DNA of 64,000 bases, taken from contig NZ_FMVW01000001.1 in assembly GCF_900102695.1 (NCBI RefSeq), positions 930,001-994,000 of the forward strand, given 5' to 3'. Below, piece after piece: positions 36,927 through 46,370 of the stretch. How positions within the stretch are numbered: position 1 is the stretch's first letter; each line of letters starts with the position of its first letter. Origin of the DNA: Afifella marina DSM 2698 (lineage in GTDB: Bacteria > Pseudomonadota > Alphaproteobacteria > Rhizobiales > Afifellaceae). The notes under the pieces are model-generated. The model saw only the letters and a program-made list of their open reading frames with translations. It had not been told where the DNA came from and made no database searches. Position numbers and translations under genes: made by a program.

Positions 36927-38111
36927 TCAGCGCTCCGGTATCTGCACGAAGCCGTTGACGAAGTTCGCGACCGCACCGATCGCCAGCGACAAGGCGAGAT
37001 AAACGGCCGCCATGATGCACAGGACCTCGATGGTGCGGCCGGAATAGGTGAGCATGGTGTTGGAGACGGAGAAGAGATCCGGGTAGCCGACGGCCACGCC
37101 GAGCGAGGAGTTCTTCAAGAGGCTCACATATTGTGCTGCGAGCGGCGGGATGATGACGCGCAGCGCCTGTGGCGCCACCACGCGGCGATAAAGGTCGATG
37201 CGGGTGAGGCCGATGGCGTTGGCCGCCTCGATCTGCCCGGAATCGACGCTGAGAAGGCCGCCGCGGACGATCTCGGCGATGAAGGCCGCGATATAGAAGG
37301 AGAGGCCGAAATAGATGGCGAGGAACTCCGGCGACAGCGTTATGCCGCCGGCGAAATTGAATCCCTTCAGTTCCGGGATCGACCAGGTGAGCGGCATGCC
37401 GAAGGCGAGCCAGACGAGGAGCGCCGGAACGAAGATGGTGGCGAGAAGGACCGGCTTTGCGGACTTCCATTTTTGCCCGGTGCGCCTGCGGCGACGGTCG
37501 GCGAGATGCGCCACCCACCAGGCGAGAGCACAGCCGGCGAGGAAGGCGGCGGCAACTGCGGTGAACGCCGTCATGTTCTCCGGCGCCGGAATGGTCAGCC
37601 CCCGGTTGGAGGCAAAGACGAAGTCGAAGAAGGACCAGGACAGGCGCGCCGCCGGAAACAACGTAAAGAAGGTGTACCAGAAGACGATCTGGACGAGCTG
37701 CGGCGTGTTGCGGAAGGCGTAGACATAGGCGCGGGCAAGGCTGCTTGCGAGCGCGTTGGGCGAAAGCCGTGCGAAGCCCACGATCGCGCCGATGATGCTG
37801 GCCGTGACAATGCTGACGGCGGACAGCAACACCGTGTTGCCGAGGCCGACGGCGAAGGCCTTCAAATAGGTGTCACCGGAGGTGAAGCTAAAGAAGGCTT
37901 CGCCGAGGGCGAATTGCGTCTCGTCGAAGAGAAAGCCGAGACCAGAGGTCATGCCACGGTCGATCAGCGCCTGACGCGCGTTGAGCACGAGCCAGATGCC
38001 GAGCGCGGCAAGCGCGGCGAGAAGCAGTGCCTGCCAGGCGATGGCGCGAGAGCGCGGCTGGCGCCAGAAAGGCACCGCGCTCTCTCCATTTGTCGAGGGG
38101 GTGTGGGTCAT
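36927..38111 (-). CDS. aapQ: Amino-acid ABC transporter permease, AapQ-like
   Basis: Permease of 394 residues with the expanded Aap architecture: an early core pair (GNTVLLSAVSIVTASIIGAI, YAFRNTPQLVQIVFWY), an inserted region with additional helices, and a second core with the EAA-type loop GGLLSVDSGQIEAANAIGLT and APQALRVIIPPLAAQYVSLL. Rhizobial AapQ is about 400 residues with a similar insert. It lies 41 bp downstream of the binding-protein gene. Confidence 0.87.
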   Translation of the reverse strand: MTHTPSTNGESAVPFWRQPRSRAIAWQALLLAALAALGIWLVLNARQALIDRGMTSGLGFLFDETQFALGEAFFSFTSGDTYLKAFAVGLGNTVLLSAVSIVTASIIGAIVGFARLSPNALASSLARAYVYAFRNTPQLVQIVFWYTFFTLFPAARLSWSFFDFVFASNRGLTIPAPENMTAFTAVAAAFLAGCALAWWVAHLADRRRRRTGQKWKSAKPVLLATIFVPALLVWLAFGMPLTWSIPELKGFNFAGGITLSPEFLAIYFGLSFYIAAFIAEIVRGGLLSVDSGQIEAANAIGLTRIDLYRRVVAPQALRVIIPPLAAQYVSLLKNSSLGVAVGYPDLFSVSNTMLTYSGRTIEVLCIMAAVYLALSLAIGAVANFVNGFVQIPER

Positions 38112-38152
38112 GACCTCGGTCGCATCGATCTCACGAGTGAGCTCAACTGTTC

Positions 38153-39181
38153 TCAGAGCGGCGGCGAGTAAATGAGGCCGCCGTCGGTGTAGAGGGCGTT
38201 GAGGCCGCGATCGAGCTTCAAGGGAGAGCCCTTGCCGACGTTGCGGTCGAAGACTTCGCCGTAATTGCCGACCTGCTTGATGACCTTGTAGGCCCAGTCC
38301 GGATCGAGCCCGAGCCCGTCGCCGCCGGCCTTGTCGACGCCCAACAGCCTGCGCACGGCCGCGTCGTCGCTGCTTTCCTTCACCTCATCGACGTTTTCGG
38401 AGGTGACGCCGCTCTCTTCGGCCTGGAAGAGCGTGAAGACGGTCCACTGCACGATGTCGCGCCATTGCGGATCGTCCTGCCGCACGACCGGTCCCATCGG
38501 GTCCTTGCCGAAGAGCTCGGGCAGGATGACGTAATCGTCCGGATTGGGGGCGACGGCAGCACGCGTCGAAGACAGGCCGGAGGAGGACTGCACGGCAACG
38601 TCGCAGCGTCCGCCGAAGAAGGCCGTGTTGATTTCCTTCTGGTCCTCGATCACCACGAGTTGCAGGGAGATGCCGTACTTCTTCTGAATGTCGGAGACGA
38701 CGCGCTCGGAAGTGGAGCCGGGGCGCACGCACACGCTCGCTCCGTCGAGTTCGGCAACGCTGGTGACGCCGAGCTCCTTCGGCACCATCAGGCCCTGGCC
38801 GTCGTAGAAAGTCGGCGAGACGAAATCGAGGCCGAGATCGGTGTCGCGGCCGCGCGTCCAGGTGGTGTTGGCGACGGTAACGTCGACTTCGCCGGTCTGC
38901 AGGGCGGTGAGACGCGTCTGATTGTTGGTCTTGAGCAGCTTGACCTTGCTCGCATCGCCGAGGGTGGCGGCGGCGATGGCGCGGCAGGTGTCGACGTCGA
39001 GGCCCTGCCAGGCGCCCTGGCTGTCGACGGAGGAAAAGCCCGGCCGGCTGCCGTTGACGGCGCAGGTGACGACGCCGGCCGCTTTCACGTCGTCGAGGGT
39101 GCCGGCGATGGCCGGCGTCTGAAAGCCGGCCGCGGAGATCGCGCCGACGAGAAGCCCGCCGGCAAATAGGTGCTTCATCAT
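38153..39181 (-). CDS. aapJ: Amino-acid ABC transporter substrate-binding protein, AapJ-like
   Basis: Periplasmic binding protein of 342 residues with a signal peptide (MMKHLFAGGLLVGAISAAGF, cleavage near AIAGTLDD). The mature sequence (VVTCAVNGSRPGFSSVDSQG, GLDVDTCRAIAAATLGDASK, DVTVANTTWTRGRDTDLGLD) is typical of AapJ/BztA general amino-acid binding proteins, which have an internal disulfide. It begins in a 4-base overlap (ATGA) with the end of the upstream gntR gene. Ligand not deducible; AapJ proteins bind a broad range of L-amino acids. Confidence 0.9.
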   Translation of the reverse strand: MMKHLFAGGLLVGAISAAGFQTPAIAGTLDDVKAAGVVTCAVNGSRPGFSSVDSQGAWQGLDVDTCRAIAAATLGDASKVKLLKTNNQTRLTALQTGEVDVTVANTTWTRGRDTDLGLDFVSPTFYDGQGLMVPKELGVTSVAELDGASVCVRPGSTSERVVSDIQKKYGISLQLVVIEDQKEINTAFFGGRCDVAVQSSSGLSSTRAAVAPNPDDYVILPELFGKDPMGPVVRQDDPQWRDIVQWTVFTLFQAEESGVTSENVDEVKESSDDAAVRRLLGVDKAGGDGLGLDPDWAYKVIKQVGNYGEVFDRNVGKGSPLKLDRGLNALYTDGGLIYSPPL

Positions 39182-39876
39182 ATGTTCTCTGTGCCTCTTG
39201 TCTTGTCTTTGGTTTTGTCTGTTCCGGGTGCCCGATCGAGCTCCAATCTGATCTCGAGGCCGCGCTTCAGATGTCTGCGCATCAGTTCGGCGGCTTTCTC
39301 GGGCTGGCGGTCCACGATCGCTTCGAAGATCGTGATGTGCTCGACCAGGATTTCCTGGACGAGAGCGTGTGCGAAGTACCGCGGCAGGTGGAATGCCAGG
39401 CGGAATCGCATGCGCATCAGGCGCACCATCTCGGCAAGAGGGGCGCTGGCGGAAGATTGGATGAGCGCGTCGTGAAAGTCGGTGCCGACGTCGTCGATCT
39501 CGCGGGAGGTGAAGGCGGAGGGATCGCGCGCCATGATGCGCATCTTCTCTCCGCATGCGCTCAAAGCGAGGCTCGGTCCTCGTTCGGCAGCCCGGCGCGC
39601 GGCCAGACATTCGAGCGCCTCGCGCAGCTCGTAGATGTCGCTGATGTCGCCCGCTGAGAGCTTCCGGATGAAGGTTCCGCGCGCCGGCTTAACCTCCACG
39701 ACGCCTTCCTGCTCGAGCTGGCGCAACGCGTCGCGCACCGGCATGCGCCCGATGCCGAGCTGCTGGGCGAGCTTACGCTCCGACAAGGGATGATCCGTCT
39801 CGAAGCTGCCCCCGAAGATCAAATCGACGAGGCGGCTATAGGCGCGGTCACGCTCGAACTCGAAGGAAACTGCCAT
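39178..39876 (-). CDS. GntR family regulator (FadR/FCD subfamily)
   Basis: Regulator of 232 residues with an N-terminal winged helix (LSERKLAQQLGIGRMPVRDALRQLEQEG in parts: LSERKLAQQLGIG, RMPVRDALRQLEQEGV) and an all-helical FCD effector domain (IYELREALECLAARRAAERG, FHDALIQSSASAPLAEMVR, HITIFEAIVDRQPEKAAELM) with the conserved Asp/His metal residues. It is first in the operon of the amino-acid importer and two PLP enzymes, and a perfect 14-bp palindrome of FCD type lies 18 bp upstream of its start. It most likely represses this operon until the imported amino acid or its product binds. Confidence 0.9.
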   Translation of the reverse strand: MAVSFEFERDRAYSRLVDLIFGGSFETDHPLSERKLAQQLGIGRMPVRDALRQLEQEGVVEVKPARGTFIRKLSAGDISDIYELREALECLAARRAAERGPSLALSACGEKMRIMARDPSAFTSREIDDVGTDFHDALIQSSASAPLAEMVRLMRMRFRLAFHLPRYFAHALVQEILVEHITIFEAIVDRQPEKAAELMRRHLKRGLEIRLELDRAPGTDKTKDKTRGTENI

Positions 39877-39893
39877 AAGGATCAGACTGGCTG

Positions 39894-39907
39894 ACTGGTA
39901 TACCAGT
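39894..39907. promoter_or_regulatory. FCD-GntR operator palindrome
   Basis: ACTGGTATACCAGT is a perfect 14-bp palindrome with the TGGTATACCA core commonly bound by FCD-type GntR regulators. It sits 18 bp upstream of the gntR start, overlapping the likely promoter. This supports autoregulation of the gntR-aap-PLP enzyme operon. Confidence 0.75.
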
Positions 39908-40236
39908 TGCAAGCCTAAAAATTCGGCGCGGCGCAATTCTGGCCTGAACCTCTTCGCGCTTGTGGAATTTGCTGTCTCGCGAGGTGCACGAAGATGACGG
40001 CAACGTCGTCTGTTCATGCGGATGCCGCGAGAGCGACCGGCGAGGCCGCAAACCTGGATGCTGGCCCTGAGTTTATCCTTTTGCGCTCAGGCCGTTGCCG
40101 AGCCGGGCGGGGATGCTTATTAGCTGGGACGGTCCGCCTTTCGCGGATCCATGCCGTGGCGCGACGGGCCGATCCGGCCTCGCACAATGCTGTCGTGCCT
40201 CCGGCCTCACAAGGCCAGAAGGAATACCAAAAACCA

Positions 40237-42072
40237 ATGCCCTCTTATCGCTCACGCACAACCACCCATGGACGAAACATGGCCGGCGCGCGCGGCCTTT
40301 GGCGCGCCACCGGCATGAAGGACAATGATTTCGGCAAGCCGATTATTGCCGTCGTGAATTCTTTCACGCAGTTCGTACCGGGCCATGTGCACCTCAAAGA
40401 TCTCGGCCAGCTCGTGGCCCGCGAGATCGAAGCGGCGGGGGGCGTCGCCAAGGAATTCAACACCATCGCCGTCGATGACGGCATCGCCATGGGCCATGAC
40501 GGCATGCTCTATTCGCTGCCGTCGCGTGAGCTCATCGCGGATGCCGTGGAATACATGGTCAATGCGCATTGCGCCGATGCGATGGTGTGCATCTCCAATT
40601 GCGACAAGATCACTCCCGGCATGCTGATGGCGTCCATGCGCCTCAACATTCCGACCGTCTTCGTCTCCGGCGGCCCGATGGAAGCCGGCAAGGTGGTGCT
40701 CGACGGCAAGTCGCAATCGCTCGATCTGATCGATGCGATGGTGGCGGCGGCCGACGACCGCGTCAGCGAAGAGGACGTGCAGGTCATTGAACGCTCTGCT
40801 TGCCCGACCTGCGGATCATGCTCGGGCATGTTCACGGCCAATTCCATGAACTGCCTGACAGAAGCGCTCGGCCTCTCCTTGCCCGGCAACGGCACGACGC
40901 TTGCGACCCATGCCGACCGCCGCAGGCTCTTCGTCGAGGCGGGACATCTGATCGTCGATCTCGCCCAGCGCTGCTACGAGCAGGACGACGAGAACGTCCT
41001 GCCGCGCAAGATCGCCACCAAGGCGTCGTTCGAGAACGCCATGGCGCTCGACATCGCCATGGGCGGCTCCACCAACACCGTCCTCCACATCCTGGCGGCC
41101 GCTCAGGAAGGCGAGGTCGACTTCACCATGGACGACATCGACCGCCTGTCGCGGCATGTCCCGGTCCTGTGCAAGGTGGCGCCGGCCAAGAACGACGTGC
41201 ATGTGGAAGATGTGCACCGCGCTGGCGGCATCATGGCGATCCTGGGCGAACTCGACCGTGCGGGTCTGATCAACCGCGACGTGGCGACCGTCCATGCCGA
41301 GACGCTCGGCGATGCGATCGAGCGCTGGGACGTGCGCCGCGCGGCCTCCGAGACGGTCACGGAATTCTTCCGTGCCGCGCCGGGCGGTGTGCCGAGCCAG
41401 GAAGCCTTCAGCCAGGATAATCGCTGGCGCGAGCTCGACCTCGATCGCGAAGCGGGCGTCATCCGCGATGCCGAGCATCCGTTCTCCAAGGATGGCGGAC
41501 TTGCCGTTCTGAAGGGCAACATCGCGCTCAACGGCTGCATCGTGAAAACGGCGGGCGTCGACGACTCGATCCTGAAATTCTCAGGCCCTGCGCGGGTCTT
41601 CGAAAGCCAGGACGAGAGCGTGCATGCGATTCTGTCGAACAAGGTTGCCGCCGGCGACGTCGTGGTGATCCGCTACGAGGGACCGCGCGGGGGCCCCGGC
41701 ATGCAGGAGATGCTCTATCCGACGAGCTATCTGAAGTCGAAAGGCCTCGGCAAAGCTTGCGCGCTTGTCACCGATGGGCGTTTCTCCGGCGGTACGTCGG
41801 GTCTCTCGATCGGCCATGCCTCGCCGGAAGCGGCCGAGGGCGGGGCGATCGGACTCGTGCGCGACGGCGACATGATCGAGATCGACATTCCGAACCGCAC
41901 CATCAACCTTCTGGTGGACGATGCGGAGCTCGCAAGCCGGCGCGCCGAGCAGGATAAAGCTGGGTGGAAGCCGGCGAAACCGCGCAAGCGCCAGGTGACG
42001 ACGGCACTCAAGGCCTATGCGGCGCTGACGACGAGCGCCGACAAGGGCGCCGTTCGCCGCGTTCCGGAATGA
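40237..42072 (+). CDS. ilvD: Dihydroxy-acid dehydratase
   Basis: Branched-chain amino-acid biosynthesis enzyme that dehydrates 2,3-dihydroxy-isovalerate and its homologue. It is 611 residues and collinear with the E. coli [4Fe-4S] type: [35 protein letters not shown] with Cys122, [18 protein letters not shown] with Cys195, [10 protein letters not shown], and [20 protein letters not shown]. The ATG at 40237 gives the family N-terminus [20 protein letters not shown]; the longer in-frame upstream reading is leader. The 360 bp between gntR and ilvD carry the GntR palindrome and an otherwise unremarkable leader without a recognisable leader peptide. Confidence 0.95.
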   Translation: MPSYRSRTTTHGRNMAGARGLWRATGMKDNDFGKPIIAVVNSFTQFVPGHVHLKDLGQLVAREIEAAGGVAKEFNTIAVDDGIAMGHDGMLYSLPSRELIADAVEYMVNAHCADAMVCISNCDKITPGMLMASMRLNIPTVFVSGGPMEAGKVVLDGKSQSLDLIDAMVAAADDRVSEEDVQVIERSACPTCGSCSGMFTANSMNCLTEALGLSLPGNGTTLATHADRRRLFVEAGHLIVDLAQRCYEQDDENVLPRKIATKASFENAMALDIAMGGSTNTVLHILAAAQEGEVDFTMDDIDRLSRHVPVLCKVAPAKNDVHVEDVHRAGGIMAILGELDRAGLINRDVATVHAETLGDAIERWDVRRAASETVTEFFRAAPGGVPSQEAFSQDNRWRELDLDREAGVIRDAEHPFSKDGGLAVLKGNIALNGCIVKTAGVDDSILKFSGPARVFESQDESVHAILSNKVAAGDVVVIRYEGPRGGPGMQEMLYPTSYLKSKGLGKACALVTDGRFSGGTSGLSIGHASPEAAEGGAIGLVRDGDMIEIDIPNRTINLLVDDAELASRRAEQDKAGWKPAKPRKRQVTTALKAYAALTTSADKGAVRRVPE

Positions 42073-42083
42073 TCTGAGACATT

Positions 42084-42127
42084 TCCGGCGGCTTTTGCGT
42101 CTCCCGTGAGGCGTGAAAGCCGCCGGA
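42084..42127. terminator. Bidirectional terminator between ilvD and sitD
   Basis: TCCGGCGGCTTT (42084-42095) and AAAGCCGCCGGA (42116-42127) form a perfect 12-bp stem, and the 20-nt loop contains a further near-complementary pair (GTCTC/GAGGC). Runs of T or A at the stem base on both strands suit termination from both convergent genes. Confidence 0.75.
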
Positions 42128-42148
42128 GCTTATTGCGCTCGGCAGGGC

Positions 42149-43018
42149 TTAGCCGAGTTTCTCGGGCTCGGTCGAGGCTCCCGAAACTTGGCCGCGCGAC
42201 CGGCCGGACAGCGTCGTCGCCAGAAAAACCGCGACGAAACAGGCGGCGAGCAGGAGCACGATCGTCGGCGCCGGCGCGCTGTCGATGAAAAAGCTCGCAT
42301 AGACGCCAAGGAACGCGCAGGCGAGCGACAGCGTCACCGCCACCAGCATCATCGCCCCGAAACGGCGCGTTACCAGGAAGGCGATCGCGCCGGGCGCGAT
42401 CAGGAGCGCGATCGTCAGAATGATGCCGGTTGCCTTGAGCGCACCGACGATCGTCAACGACAGGATGGCGAGAAGCCCGTAATGCATCACCCGCACGGGT
42501 AGCCCGATGGCACGCGCATGCTGCGGATCGAAGGCATGCAGGAGAAGGTCGCGCCATTTGGCGGCGATGATGGCGACGGTGAGGATAGCGATCGCAGCAC
42601 TCTGCCAAAGATCGAAAGGCAGCACGCCCAGGATGTTGCCGAAGAGGATATGGTCGAGATGCACTTCGGTCTGGATCTTCGTGTAGAGGACGAGGCCAAA
42701 GCCGAACATGCCTGAGAACACGATGCCCATGATCGTATCCTGTTTGATGCGGGAATTCTGGCTGAGATAGCCGGTTGCGATGGCGCAGGTCATGCCCGCG
42801 GCGAAGGCGCCCACGACGAGCGGCAGCCCGACGAGATAGGCGATCACCACGCCCGGAAAAATCGCATGCGAGATGGCGTCGCCCATCAGCGACCAGCCTT
42901 TTAGGACCAGAAAGCACGACAAAAGCGCCGAGGGGATGGCGACGAGAACCGCAATCAGCATCGCCTCACGCATGAAGGGCAGGGTGAAGGGAAGCATCGC
43001 CTGATCAAAGAAGCTCAT
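42149..43018 (-). CDS. sitD: Manganese/iron ABC transporter permease SitD
   Basis: Inner-membrane ABC-3 family permease of 289 residues with about eight helices. Typical are FLVLKGWSLMGDAISHAIFP, TGYLSQNSRIKQDTIMGIVF, FGNILGVLPFDLWQ and HARAIGLPVRVMHYGLLAIL, followed by GIILTIALLIAPGAIAFLVT. It overlaps sitC by 4 bases. With SitC it forms the metal channel of a SitABCD Mn(II)/Fe(II) importer. Confidence 0.92.
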   Translation of the reverse strand: MSFFDQAMLPFTLPFMREAMLIAVLVAIPSALLSCFLVLKGWSLMGDAISHAIFPGVVIAYLVGLPLVVGAFAAGMTCAIATGYLSQNSRIKQDTIMGIVFSGMFGFGLVLYTKIQTEVHLDHILFGNILGVLPFDLWQSAAIAILTVAIIAAKWRDLLLHAFDPQHARAIGLPVRVMHYGLLAILSLTIVGALKATGIILTIALLIAPGAIAFLVTRRFGAMMLVAVTLSLACAFLGVYASFFIDSAPAPTIVLLLAACFVAVFLATTLSGRSRGQVSGASTEPEKLG

Positions 43019-43923
43019 GACAGATCCCCCGTCGAAAACTGGGGCATCGGCTGCGCCTCGTCCTGCCGCTCTCCGTCCTGCAGCGCCTCACGGGCGCGGC
43101 GCCTGGCGGCGAGAAGCCCATGCTTGGGCGCCACGACGAAGGCGACGAGGAAGATCAGCGTCTGCAGGACGATGATGATGCCGCCGGTGGCCCCGTTCAG
43201 AAAATAGCTCGCATAGGCGCCGACGAAGCTCGTTGTCGCCCCGATGACCACGCTGAGAACGATGAGGCGGGGGAACCTGTCGGTCAAAAGATAGGCTGTG
43301 GCGCCCGGCGTCACCACCATGGCGATGACCAGGAATGCGCCGACCGTCTGCAGCGCGGCGACGGTGGAAGCGCTCAGCAGCGTAAAGAAGACGAGCCGCA
43401 TCAGACCGGGATTGATGCCGATCGAGCGGGCATGGTTCTCGTCGAAGAACACCACCATCAAATCCTTCCACTTGGCGATGAGGATGGTGAGCGAGACCGC
43501 GGCGATGATGACGAGCTGCATCGTGTCGGCCGGCGTGATCGCCAGAATGTTGCCGAGCACGATCGTCTGGATGTCGACGGCGGCGGGCGACAGCGACACC
43601 ATGAAGAGCCCGAGCCCGAAGAAGGACGTGAAGATGAGGCCGATGATGGCGTCTTCGCGCAGCTTGGTGCGGTGGTTGAGGAAGAGCATGGCGCCGGCGG
43701 CAAGCCCGCCGGAAAGAAAGGCGCCGAAGGAAAAGGGCAGGCCCAGCATATAGGCGCCCGCGACGCCCGGCACGATGGAATGGGAGAGTGCATCGCCGAT
43801 GAGCGACCAGCCTTTCAGCATCAGATAGGCGGAGAGGAAGGCGCAGGTGGCGCCGACGAGCGCGCTCACCCACATGGCGTTGACCATGTATTGATAGGCA
43901 AACGGTTCCAGAAGCTGGCTCAT
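43015..43923 (-). CDS. sitC: Manganese/iron ABC transporter permease SitC
   Basis: ABC-3 permease of 302 residues. It has the same family segments as SitD, here [74 protein letters not shown] and [20 protein letters not shown]. The start [10 protein letters not shown] at 43923 overlaps the end of sitB by 4 bases; the longer upstream in-frame reading is rejected. The C-terminal tail is charged and cytoplasmic. Confidence 0.92.
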   Translation of the reverse strand: MSQLLEPFAYQYMVNAMWVSALVGATCAFLSAYLMLKGWSLIGDALSHSIVPGVAGAYMLGLPFSFGAFLSGGLAAGAMLFLNHRTKLREDAIIGLIFTSFFGLGLFMVSLSPAAVDIQTIVLGNILAITPADTMQLVIIAAVSLTILIAKWKDLMVVFFDENHARSIGINPGLMRLVFFTLLSASTVAALQTVGAFLVIAMVVTPGATAYLLTDRFPRLIVLSVVIGATTSFVGAYASYFLNGATGGIIIVLQTLIFLVAFVVAPKHGLLAARRRAREALQDGERQDEAQPMPQFSTGDLS

Positions 43924-44816
43924 GACCGCTCCGCATCCTTCTCCGGCGAGGTGGTTTCGTCGCGCTCGCCATAGACAAGGAAGGGTTTTTCGTCGTCGGA
44001 GATCATCCCGATCGGCCGCCCCTGATCGGTGGCGGCAAGATCGAAATGGCGCAGAACGCCGCCGAAGGTGCGTTCCAGATTGGCACGCGTGAAGATTTCG
44101 TCCGTCGGCCCCGAGGCGAGCACCGTGCCTTTGACGAGAACGGCCCGATCGCAAAACTCCGGCACAGAGCCGAGATCATGCGTTGAGACGAGCATCACCC
44201 GTCCCTCGTCGCGCAGGTCGCGCAGGAGCGCGATAATCGCATCCTCGGTTTTGACGTCGACGCCCGTAAACGGCTCGTCGAGGAGAATGACGCGTCCATC
44301 CTGGGCGAGTGCGCGGGCGAGAAACACCCGTTTGCGCTGACCACCGGAGAGCTCGCCGATCTGGCGTTTGCGGAAATCGCTCATGCCAACGCGCTCAAGC
44401 GCCTCCGCGACCGCGGCATGATCGGCGCGCTTCGGCTGCCGCAGGAAGTTCATGCGCCCGTAGCGGCCCATCATGACGACGTCTTCCACGAGGACAGGGA
44501 AATTCCAGTCCACTTCCTCGCTCTGCGGTACATAGGCGACGAGGTTCCTTTTGAGCGCCGCCTCGACACTGCCGCCAAGCACGGAAATCGAGCCGCCGGC
44601 GACCGGCACGAAGCCCATGATCGCCTTGAAGAGCGTGGACTTGCCGCTGCCGTTGACGCCGACGAGCGCCGTGATCGTCCCGGTCGGTATCTCGAAGCTC
44701 GCGTCGCGCAGCGCCGTATGGCCGTTGCGATAGGTGACGGTGGCGTGGCGGACTGCGATGCCGGGCACGTGGTCCGGCATCGAGTCTGGCAAGACGTTTT
44801 CAGAAGACATCATCAT
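43920..44816 (-). CDS. sitB: Manganese/iron ABC transporter ATPase SitB
   Basis: ATP-binding protein of about 298 residues with Walker [18 protein letters not shown]-loop [20 protein letters not shown] (the EVDWNFP element is typical of Mn/Zn transporters), signature [19 protein letters not shown], Walker [13 protein letters not shown] and switch His in VSTHDLGSV. Three tandem ATG codons at 44808-44816 overlap the sitA stop; the first is chosen, though a start at 44828 is possible. The C-terminal region ends with an acidic/charged tail. Confidence 0.9.
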   Translation of the reverse strand: MMMSSENVLPDSMPDHVPGIAVRHATVTYRNGHTALRDASFEIPTGTITALVGVNGSGKSTLFKAIMGFVPVAGGSISVLGGSVEAALKRNLVAYVPQSEEVDWNFPVLVEDVVMMGRYGRMNFLRQPKRADHAAVAEALERVGMSDFRKRQIGELSGGQRKRVFLARALAQDGRVILLDEPFTGVDVKTEDAIIALLRDLRDEGRVMLVSTHDLGSVPEFCDRAVLVKGTVLASGPTDEIFTRANLERTFGGVLRHFDLAATDQGRPIGMISDDEKPFLVYGERDETTSPEKDAERS

Positions 44817-45721
44817 GGCACGAGGCATTGAGCAATGGTGTCGGACGTCACCCGGAGGAGATCAATATAGGTCGGCACCGGGCCGTCTTCTGCGCTTAAA
44901 GAATCAACGTAAAGAACTCCCCCATATTTTGCGCCCGTTTCTCTCGCCACCTGTTGTGCTGGCTTGGCGGAGACGGTGCTTTCGCTGAAGACGCAAGGGA
45001 TGTCGTGCGCGTTGACGGCGTCGATGACGGCGCGCACTTGCTGCGGGGTGCCCTGCTGATCGGCGTTGATCGGCCAGAGATAGAGTTCTTTGAGACCGAA
45101 ATCGCGGGCGAGATAGCTGAACGCGCCCTCACTGGTGACGAGCCAGCGCTTGTCCTCCGGGATCTTCTCAAGCTCCGCCTGGATCGGCGCGATCGCGTCC
45201 TGGATCTTCTGTTTGTAGGCTTCGGCATTCGCCTCATAGGTGGCGGCATTGTCGGGATCCGCGGCGATGAAGGCGTCGCGGATATTGTCGACATAGATGA
45301 GGGCGCTCGTCGGCGACATCCAGGCATGCGGGTTCGGCTTGCCGTTGTAAGGGCCTTGCGAAATGCTCATCGGTTCTACGCCGTCGGAGACGACGACGTT
45401 GGTGACGTCGCCGAGATTGGCGAGGAAGCGTTCGAACCAGACTTCGAGATTGAGACCGTTCCAGAGGACGAGCTGCGCATTGCGCCCGCGCATAAGATCG
45501 CGCGGCGTCGGCTGGTAATTGTGGATCTCCGCTCCGGGCTTGGTAATCGATTCAACATTTGCCGCCTCGCCGGCGACGTTCTGAGCCATGTCGGCGATGA
45601 CCGTGAAGGTGGTGACAGCTTTCAGCTTGTCCGCTGCTACGGCCTGTTGGGCGCCGGCCCAGAGGAAAGACAGCGCGCTCAACGCGGCAAGCAATCGACG
45701 TTTCGTCAAGTTGTTCTCCAT
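44813..45721 (-). CDS. sitA: Manganese/iron-binding periplasmic protein SitA
   Basis: Cluster A-I/ZnuA-like metal-binding protein of 302 residues. The signal peptide ([21 protein letters not shown], cleavage near AVAADK) is followed by the fold with metal ligands: His in [15 protein letters not shown], His in [15 protein letters not shown], Glu in [14 protein letters not shown], and Asp in [20 protein letters not shown]. His/His/Glu/Asp suits Mn or Fe rather than Zn (no His-rich loop). The gene starts a sitABCD operon with a Mur box 65 bp upstream and is divergent from mur. Confidence 0.93.
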   Translation of the reverse strand: MENNLTKRRLLAALSALSFLWAGAQQAVAADKLKAVTTFTVIADMAQNVAGEAANVESITKPGAEIHNYQPTPRDLMRGRNAQLVLWNGLNLEVWFERFLANLGDVTNVVVSDGVEPMSISQGPYNGKPNPHAWMSPTSALIYVDNIRDAFIAADPDNAATYEANAEAYKQKIQDAIAPIQAELEKIPEDKRWLVTSEGAFSYLARDFGLKELYLWPINADQQGTPQQVRAVIDAVNAHDIPCVFSESTVSAKPAQQVARETGAKYGGVLYVDSLSAEDGPVPTYIDLLRVTSDTIAQCLVP

Positions 45722-45785
45722 CAAGCGATGCGGTCGCGCCGCAGGGTGCCTCTTTCACATGCCAGCCTTCTTTTTTAGATGCAAG

Positions 45786-45800
45786 TGCAAATCATTTGCA
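45786..45800. promoter_or_regulatory. Mur box (Mn-responsive operator) upstream of sitA
   Basis: TGCAAAT-C-ATTTGCA is a perfect 7-1-7 palindrome in the sitA-mur intergenic region, like the TGCAAAT-type Mur-responsive sequences of Rhizobiales. It lies 65 bp upstream of the sitA start and about 130 bp before mur. It should allow Mn-loaded Mur to shut off the sit operon. Confidence 0.8.
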
Positions 45801-45932
45801 AAAATATGCTGCTTTCGTCCAATGACCTCGCGTCGAGGCGGGAGGAAGTCGCGGATGAAATCTGCATGGGACGCTGGCGTCGGCAGGCGCTGCGGCCTTT
45901 GCAGCCGTCCCGTCAGGCGCTAGAGGGGGACA

Positions 45933-46367
45933 ATGGGTGAAGCCAAGAAACGCCGCGATTACGAGAAAGAGCTGCGCGATGCGGGAATCCGGATCACGCG
46001 GGCGCGCAAGACGATCTTGAAGATCCTGGAGGAGGGAGAAAAGCACCCCGACGCGATGGAGATATTCCGACGCGCCTCAGAGATCGACGCCACTGTCTCG
46101 CTCTCCACCGTCTACCGGACGATGAAAATTCTTGAGGATCGCGGCGCCATCCAACGGCATGTTTTCGAGGGCGGGCCGTCGCGCTTCGAGCCGGCCGGTG
46201 GCACGCATCACGACCACCTGATCGATACGGATACGGGCGAGGTGGTGGAGTTCCGCTCCGATAAAATCGAGGCTCTGCAGGAAGAGATTGCCCGCTCGCT
46301 CGGTTACGAGATCGTCTCGCACCGGCTTGAGCTTTATGTACGCAAGATCGGCCGGCGCCGCGGCTGA
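45933..46367 (+). CDS. mur: Fur family regulator of the Mur (manganese) type
   Basis: Fur-family metalloregulator of 144 residues. The winged-helix part carries [20 protein letters not shown] and [18 protein letters not shown], and the dimer/metal part has [19 protein letters not shown]. The structural CxxC zinc motif of Fur is absent (DTDT in its place), as in alphaproteobacterial Mur proteins. It is divergent from sitABCD with a Mur box in the shared region, which supports Mn-dependent repression of the importer rather than global iron control. Confidence 0.88.
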   Translation: MGEAKKRRDYEKELRDAGIRITRARKTILKILEEGEKHPDAMEIFRRASEIDATVSLSTVYRTMKILEDRGAIQRHVFEGGPSRFEPAGGTHHDHLIDTDTGEVVEFRSDKIEALQEEIARSLGYEIVSHRLELYVRKIGRRRG

Positions 46368-46370
46368 GGC

